Positions 57,746 through 64,000 of a DNA stretch of 64,000 nucleotides are shown here, one piece after another. The notes beneath the pieces were generated by a model. That model was not told the origin of the DNA and did no database searches. It saw only the letters and a list, made by a program, of their open reading frames with translations. Source of the stretch: Albula goreensis (Eukaryota > Chordata > Actinopteri > Albuliformes > Albulidae). Location of the stretch: contig CM040746.1 of the NCBI GenBank assembly GCA_022829145.1, forward strand, positions 1,520,731 to 1,584,730. The letters run 5' to 3'. Each line of letters begins with the position of its first letter. The first letter of the stretch is position 1. Position numbers and translations under genes: made by a program.

Positions 57746-57974
57746 TAAGAAATGTGGTCGGTTTTGATAAAGTGTGTACTATTGTTCTGTATGTGTTCTC
57801 CTAAATAAAATTATCATGAATATTGGATTAGGTGTGAGGATGTAGAAATCTGGGTGTCCATACCTGTGTGGTTTAGGATGATGATTTTCTTGGCCTTTGG
57901 CTGGCAGCATGCTTTTATTCAGTGTGTTTATTTAGGTGATATATTTACTCCATGGCCTGTGTTTCGCCAGCTGA
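57746..57974. other. Presumed intronic sequence, no feature seen
   Basis: Nothing was recognised. Confidence 0.45.
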
Positions 57975-58106
57975 AGGTTCACACCGTTGCAGATTTACTG
58001 ATGCGATTCAGGTTAAGTATCCCGCTCGAGGGCACAACGGCCGTAATCGAACACATAACCTTCAGGTTAGCGGCCTGTCACCTTAATCACTGTGTCAGCC
58101 CGCTGC
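57975..58106 (-). mobile_element. tRNA-derived SINE fragment, minus strand
   Basis: On the minus strand: 'gctgacacagtgattaaggt' (A-box region), 'gctaacctgaaggttatgtg' then 'ttcgattacgg' (B-box), then 'gccctcgagcgggatactta' and 'acctgaatcgcatcag'. This is the standard head and core of V-SINE-type elements. The 3' tail is missing or too decayed to see. Confidence 0.7.
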
Positions 58107-58225
58107 ACTGTCAGGGAGCGCCATTGTTAGTGGCTGTTAACAACCTGCCTGTTTCTCAGGGTCTCCGTCATCATTACCACACAGCCACTGCAGTTGCGAG
58201 CCAATGAAACCAAAACAGCAGCCGG
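58107..58225. other. Presumed intronic sequence
   Basis: No feature was recognised. Confidence 0.4.
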
Positions 58226-58275
58226 CTAACACACCTAGCCACCTAGCCCCCTGCTAAGCTACTCACATTAGCAAT
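58226..58275. repeat. Second copy of the 'ctaacacacctagcc' module
   Basis: 'ctaacacacctagcc' then 'ccctgctaagctactcacat' matches 56107-56150 apart from an 8-base duplication (acctagcc). It is a dispersed-repeat fragment of unknown class. Confidence 0.6.
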
Positions 58276-58578
58276 GTGCTTACATTGGCAACGTGCATCC
58301 TAATGCTGTATTTCCATCTATAGAATGTGAGAATATTTAGCAAAAGTGCAAAATATTTCTGTATTAATGTTTACTCTAACGGAGCGATTTTACTGTCTGT
58401 GTGAGTGCTTGTAGGAAAAGAGAAAGGAGTGTGTAGGAACAAAAAAGGAAGCAGTTTACAAAAATAAAACCTTTTTTAAATCCTGAAGCAGCAAGAATCT
58501 TCTGAAATGTCCTTGTCACTCATAATGAACAACCCTCCAGTCCTTTAGCAGCCACATACCTGCACTTAAAGTTTATCT
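58276..58578. other. Presumed intronic sequence, no feature seen
   Basis: Nothing was recognised. Confidence 0.45.
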
Positions 58579-59090
58579 GTCAGGGCTCAGACAGGGATTC
58601 AGACACAGACGTGAATAAATAAGAGTTTATTTTCTGCCATCTTCCGAAATATGAAATCCCAAAAATCAAAGTCAAGTACTGGCAGAGGTCAAAACCAGGA
58701 AGGCACAGCGACAGCACAGGAGATCCAAGGGCAAAACCAGTAAGACAAGCGAAAGGTCAAAATCCAGAAAAACACGGCGATTAGACAAAACAGAATCCAA
58801 AGAGAGGTCAAAACAACAGTCAGGGTAATACACAGCAACTCTGACAAGGGTACAGAATGCTGGTAGCAAAACAGAAAACACTGAGACAAACTGGCAACGG
58901 AGACAAACACACAAGGAGTATAAATGCGAAACAAAGGCTAAACAGGAAACAGGTGTGAGAACAGGCAGGTGAAATCGGGCAGGTAATTGGGTAATAAACA
59001 ATCAAGCAATCAAACAATCAAGCGGGAACAGAGGGCGGAGCAAACACGAGGGGGAACGTAAACACAAGCACGTGGCAAAGAGACGGGGGA
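58579..59090. mobile_element. Probable transposable-element fragment, class not assigned
   Basis: An A/C/G-rich stretch with internal reiterations ('ggtcaaaaccagga', 'ggtcaaaatccaga', 'ggtcaaaacaacag', 'gggcaaaaccag'). It ends in 'acaggtgtgagaacagg' and 'gggcaggtaattgggtaata', phrases I know from dispersed fish repeats. The minus-strand frame (109 codons) is Leu/Val/Cys-rich because of this composition and shows no domain. Confidence 0.45.
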
Positions 59091-60197
59091 AACGCAAAAG
59101 AAAAAATAAAACCAAAAACACCACAAAACCGGCTAAGATGCCAGAGTACTAACATTATCAGCTGACCTAATGCTCTCAACCACTCTGCCACCTATACACA
59201 CCTGCACATTTAAATCAAAACATCATGCTTCACTTGCGTCACTCAGTTATCATCCATACACATCAAAGATAGCTGTACCACTTAAAAATAGACATTTTTT
59301 TTACCAACAGTGCATTTACGCACAACAATTTATACAATTTTAGTGAAGGATAATTTCAGTCATAGCTGTAACAGATCGTTGACTTCTCAAACAAGCATTT
59401 CCAACTGGTTATTAAATCCCCTCACTATTGTTTTTGTACTGTCAAACATCATTCAAAGCCATGAAAGTTTCGAAAAATCTATTTTTTTTCTATGCTTTTC
59501 CACGGAAGGTACAGTCTCAGTCTCGTATCATATCACTGGGTTTGCCAAACTGTACAGAATCGATGCCCGCCCCCCCACCGCCCACATCATCAGCCCGCTG
59601 CCAGGGGCCCGGAATGCCAGCGTGCTCAGGGGCCCCAGGCGGGCTCCTGGCCCTTAGATGCCTCCTCTGCAGTTCAGTCCCCGAGAAGCACCACTCTCCC
59701 CCGCTCTGCGCTGCCGGGTTTCCGCCCGCTCGCACGCCAGTCTGCCCTCGTCTTTAATCTCATCGTACAGGAGGAATTAGACTCTTTAATCCTGCCGCAA
59801 AAGAAATGGTAAAGGAAGAGAAAATACATCGTGCCAGAACATTCTATTTCAGACAATTGCGCCCAATACAGGAGTTTAAAGTTACAGCGGCCGTTCCAGT
59901 AATGGAAAGTTATCAAAAAAATGCTTAACAAAGAAAGGTAAAAAAAACGAAGCTTTTTTTTTGTTATTTGTGATATTTGTTTATGTATTTTCTCTTAAAT
60001 CACCTGTTTCTCAAGGTTCTTCTTATCGCCTTCTCCAGGGAAAATCTTCCCTTGGCTTTTTTGGGTCTGATAAGCTTTGCCTTGGCATTTCCCCTGGCCT
60101 TTTCTGCTCTTTACACGCCATTACTGTCTGTTCTAGGGGTGAGACAGATTTAAGGGGTACCTGTTTTGCACCCATGTTACAGAAAAAGCTAGATGGG
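59091..60197. other. Presumed intronic sequence, no feature seen
   Basis: Three overlapping plus frames at 59310-59812 (up to 115 codons) include a Pro/Ala/Arg-rich GC patch at 59565-59735. No domain, signal or splice pair was recognised. Confidence 0.45.
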
Positions 60198-60215
60198 TTT
60201 TTTTTTTTTTTTTTT
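60198..60215 (+). repeat. Poly(T) tract
   Basis: 18 T residues followed by a G-rich run (gggatgggggttgggg). Confidence 0.85.
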
Positions 60216-61269
60216 GGGATGGGGGTTGGGGGGTTTATTCTGTGTTGATTCTCTGCTCGAGTCTTATCGTGGACTACAAGACCGGGTTCTCTTTTGACCT
60301 TATTTGAATTCAGAGATAAGCACCGCAGGCGAAATGGTAGCAAATGAGGCCTTTATCAGACCCTGAAAGCTTGCTTTGTCACTGTGCCGCTCCACTCCGG
60401 GGGAAGGTGCAGCGCTAACGTGCTAAAGCACAGAGCTGTCCTGCTGGCCCAAAACCAGCACAGCGATGCATCACTGAACATTACTGGCCTGTCTCTCTCT
60501 GCGTACTCTAACACTGCGTTTTGGCTTTCAAAAAAGCTCTTTCTTTATTTATATATACGTATATATATTTATAATTTTCTTATTTGCATATGAAAACCAG
60601 ATCCTCATTATCAAACCTTTAAAACCAGACCTGATATAAGGAATATGTTCACCTCCTGTCATGTTTTTGAAATTATTTTAAAGGTGTGTTTTAACTTGTT
60701 ATATATTATTGTTTGGATGTTACTTAATTTATATACTGCCATGTCTCCCTGCAACTGTGTTTTTTTATTGTTTTAAAAACAACAGTTTTAACATTTTTTA
60801 TTCGTATTTATACATTTATTCTTTAAAACTTCCTGTCGCAGTATGCATGGTCATATACAGTGGTTGCCACATCTGTGACATTTGCTAGAGGTCAGATGAC
60901 CTTGTGGTTTGTCGGCTTGAAGGACTCCCAGCGTGTGTATGTGCGTAATACTAAGTGGTGTGTTTCGTGGTCCGCCTGTGGCAGAACCGCTCCCGTTAGC
61001 GCCCATGGCCATTAGCCGGCTAGCAGGCCGCAGAGGCGGGGCTCCTTAGAAGCCATTTCGCAGGGAAATGATTTTCTGGCTGCGTGCGGCGGCAGGGAGG
61101 CCTGAAGGAGCGGTACGTTAGTCGGGTGGGCGGCCGGTGCTCCACAAGCCCTTATCAGAGGTTCCACTGCAGATAAAATGTTCCTGAGGGGAGTGTGATT
61201 CTGCTCATAATCAGATTTATAAGTGCATCTGTGAGGCCTGTTTGACTCTGACACACAGTCAGCCCTGTG
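60216..61269. other. Presumed intronic sequence, no feature seen
   Basis: A perfect palindrome 'tatatatacgtatatata' lies near 60550-60568. Nothing else was recognised. Confidence 0.45.
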
Positions 61270-61455
61270 TCTCCTCTCTGCAACAGTGCGTACGTGTTTG
61301 TGTGTGTGTTCGTGCGTGCACCACATAGATGAGCATACGAACATGTGCGTGTGTGTTTCTGTATGTGTCTAACTGTTGTATATGCGTGTTTATGTCACGC
61401 AAATGTATGAGTGTCATCTGTATACATGTGTGTGTTTTTATGTGTCTGTGTGTGA
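61270..61455 (+). repeat. Imperfect TG-rich sequence
   Basis: TG-rich with many interruptions (tgtgcgtgtgtg, tgtatgtgtc, tatgcgtg). Confidence 0.8.
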
Positions 61456-62119
61456 GAGAGGTCGCGCCGTTTAATATCAGGACTCGGCCTCCGCAACCGT
61501 TTGCGTGTCACAAACTGAAAATCAGCCAAAGCTGTGGGCCACGCACGACTCGGGCTTATAGATGGCGCACAGGCATGCTTTCTCAATTCATTTCCATTAC
61601 AGTGCCGTGGAGGGATCTGTGTTGAGTCACTATAAGGCTATACCAGAGCCGTAGCAGCATCGATCGCTTGTCTGTTCCTCTCTTTATGGTCAAATAAGTC
61701 CACAGAGCTGATGCTTCTCTACGCCGAGCCAATCGCGACTGGAACAAAATAAGATGAAGGGACAGAATCCAGTGTCTTAAAGCACCATTTGTAAATAAAT
61801 TATGCTCTGAAATTGTTGTTTCGTGGGACTCGGAGAGGGGATTAAGTCATGGACGATGAACAGTGCTGTGGGGGAGAACATTCCCCCCAAAAAAATGGAA
61901 AAGGAACGAAATAAATAAAGTGAAATGGACAGGAAATAGACTTGGGTACATGTGGGAGACGCCAAGGGCCCTGTTCTGTGATGTGGGAGGACTGGCCTTC
62001 TAATCAATTTATTACAGACCCGGGAGTTTGGCCCAGAGAGCAGAATAAAGACATATTCGTCGCTTTGGTAGCAGAAGAGACTCAGAGCCTGCAGGGCGTG
62101 GGTCCAAATTACCAATCAG
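61456..62119. other. Presumed intronic sequence
   Basis: 61960-62095 ('gccttctaatcaatttatta', 'agcagaataaagacat') has the look of a conserved non-coding element but cannot be confirmed. No exon was recognised. Confidence 0.4.
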
Positions 62120-62370
62120 TGCTGAGCTTAGGCCGGGGGCGAGCGGAGCGTGGTAAACACACTCTCTCTGCTCAAGTGCCACGGCTAGTTATTACTCTGA
62201 GCCGCGGCCGGATCTTCGCCGCGCGCCGTTCTTCCACGCATAGCATCGATCAGCCGCAACGGAGCGAGCGAGGATTTTGAGAGGCTTCTTTTTGGGGGCA
62301 GTGACATTTCGCAAACATGACCGCGACAAGCGTAGCGATTTTCCCTCCAAGTCTCTGATTCTTCGCACCG
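62120..62370. promoter_or_regulatory. Intragenic CpG-rich patch
   Basis: A dense CpG stretch (for example 'gagccgcggccggatcttcg' at about 62199) in otherwise AT-rich DNA. It may be a small CpG island of regulatory use. The overlapping frames on both strands are probably due to GC content. Confidence 0.4.
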
Positions 62371-64000
62371 TCGTCCGTCGTTCCTCAGTTGCAGGCTGTC
62401 TCCAGCCTAGTTGCACTACAGGATGCTTTCAATAATTAACTGTTCTGGAAATCTAAAATTTAAAATGCTGTTCCAGTTTCACGGAAGAGAGGGAGACTGA
62501 CATAGCGGGAGCGGGAGAGATGTCAGGTGTCACTGACTGTACGGCTGTGATGTGTGGGAGACAAATGGACGCTTGATATAAACCTCTCTGTAGTGAAAGA
62601 CCTTTTCCCATCAGTTTTTCAGCCTGCAGAGCATGTGCGGGTGGCTGTCCTGAAACATTTAAACCGTTTACTGTTTTGCCTTTTTCATTTAATTATTCAT
62701 GTTTCTTAAAATCATACTCACAAAGCAATATTGTACCTCAGCAATCTTCTGTGTCTCTGCTGTGAAGAAGTCAAGCTGCTTTTTGCTGGTAGCACTGCAC
62801 AATAAAGTATATAAATTCCTGTTAAAAACTGTAAGACACAAACCAGCTTAGGCAACAAAGAGCAAACCATATCTACAACATTTACCTAAGTGTTTGGAGT
62901 CTCTACAAATTCCAGGGATTAAGAACATTTTTTAAATAATGAAAAACAGCGCAGTGATTTTGCACAGAGAGAAGGAGGGGAGGAGCAAAGGATTCTGGGT
63001 TTTGTATGAGGCTTAGCGCCTGAAGTAGGTTAGGAAGCCATGAAAGGAATTCAAATTACTGTAGCTTCTGTTCTTAGTGTCGCAATAGTGATGAGTAACA
63101 TACTAAAGAGCAGATTTTCAATGACTTCGCCCTTTGAAGACAGTGGCCCTGAAACCGTTTATCTTTCACTTGAAATAGATCCTTAAGTCACTTTAAAGTA
63201 ATGTTGATTTTGTTTTACAAAGCGACTTACGTAGGTATGACAATTACGCTTTCTTCAGATTGTCTTAATTCCAAATAAGGAGCGTTTCAGGATGAACCGA
63301 GTGTGTCTGGTATGCACATTTAATTTGTACGTGATTCGGCGTCCATTTGTGATGCAGCGACCTGCTTTGTCGCGTGGTGTGCTTCCACGTAGCTCTCGAG
63401 CAAGCTGAAATGGCTGAACGCAGCTCGGAGAGCGACAGCAGTGGGTGGGGATGCATGTTGTAAGTAGCCATATTTTAGTTCGTATTTTAGCAGTTCAGCC
63501 CAACCCGTACAAACTGCTCCAGCCAGAATATGGCAGTTCAGCTGTATACATACAGAGTGTTACAGCTGGATTTAAGCAGGTCAGATGCACACTTTAAAGT
63601 CACATTTTAAGCACATCTATACACAAGGATCCGGACGGCAAGAGGAGGGGAAGGAGAGAAAAGGACAACGCTAGCAGCTGTCTTCAACCGTGTTTCTTCC
63701 CCAGTTTTGAAAGGGCCAGATAAGTTTGGTTTCATGGAAAATCAGCCAGGCAGGAGCTAACATACATATTTGTTGGACAAACTGCTCAGACGGGATGCAT
63801 AGTTCACATTTATATAACCTCCAGTTCATAGAGTTGGTCAGCCATCATGAGAAGAATAATAAAAATGAATGAACTGAATATCAAAAACACTGGACTGTAA
63901 TATCAGAAACGGAAGATTGCATCAATATTTCAGACTTTAGCGGCCGAGCAGTCGGAGGTGTGACCTCAAAACCGCACCTGGTGCGCTTACGGAGGTCTAT
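62371..64000. other. Presumed intronic sequence to window end, no feature seen
   Basis: No exon, array or element was recognised. Confidence 0.5.

Noticed and set aside
59310..59812. Overlapping Pro/Ala/Arg-rich plus frames as a possible exon
   Set aside because: All three frames are open because the patch is GC-rich. There is no consistent acceptor-donor pair or known domain.

Overview
This window looks like non-coding genomic DNA from a ray-finned fish, probably a teleost. It carries degenerate tRNA-derived SINEs with a LINE2-type 3' tail of the V-SINE kind, a hAT MITE and several other short inverted-repeat elements of kinds common in fish, very many long (TG)n tracts, and minisatellites. 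There is no bacterial gene density, no operon structure and no extended protein-coding block. I cannot place the species.

The only host coding sequence I can support is one short first coding exon at 20496-20586 (+). It encodes a 30-residue signal-peptide-like start, ends in phase 1 at a perfect GTAAGT donor, and has a TATA-like box and three short upstream ORFs in front of it. The last 43 kb hold no further exon that I recognise, so that stretch is best read as a very long first intron. Long first introns after a phase-1 signal exon are common in genes for neural Ig-type adhesion or receptor proteins, but the gene itself cannot be named from this exon.

Layout: 1-20.2 kb is upstream sequence with microsatellites, a 32-bp minisatellite (3.7 kb), a 48-bp minisatellite (7.8-8.7 kb), a second unrelated-looking 48-bp minisatellite (11.4-12.3 kb), the first 48-bp unit again in the opposite orientation (13.6-13.9 kb), a CpG-rich patch (15.8-16.2 kb), a SINE (17.7 kb) and a hAT MITE with perfect target-site duplications (18.5 kb). 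20.2-20.6 kb holds the promoter, 5' UTR and exon. 20.6-64 kb is the presumed intron. It contains TG, CT, GA and AAT microsatellites, a 20-copy 47-bp minisatellite that appears to be an amplified SINE head (33.0-33.9 kb), a GT/GA higher-order array (43.9-44.7 kb), a decayed 50-bp array (45.4-46.0 kb), a 34-bp array (46.4-46.9 kb), a broken hAT transposase of the ZMYM1-like type (49.3-50.4 kb), a short 48-bp array (51.1 kb), three more SINE copies (51.8, 56.1 and 58.0 kb), CpG-rich patches and several AT-rich, TAAT-rich stretches that could be conserved enhancers.

The long ORFs that the window seems to contain (up to 355 codons) are artefacts of tandem repeats whose unit length is a multiple of three, or of dinucleotide runs. 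The most noteworthy structures are the minisatellites: four have a 47-48-bp period, one occurs at two places in inverse orientation, and one is apparently built from a tRNA-like SINE promoter segment.
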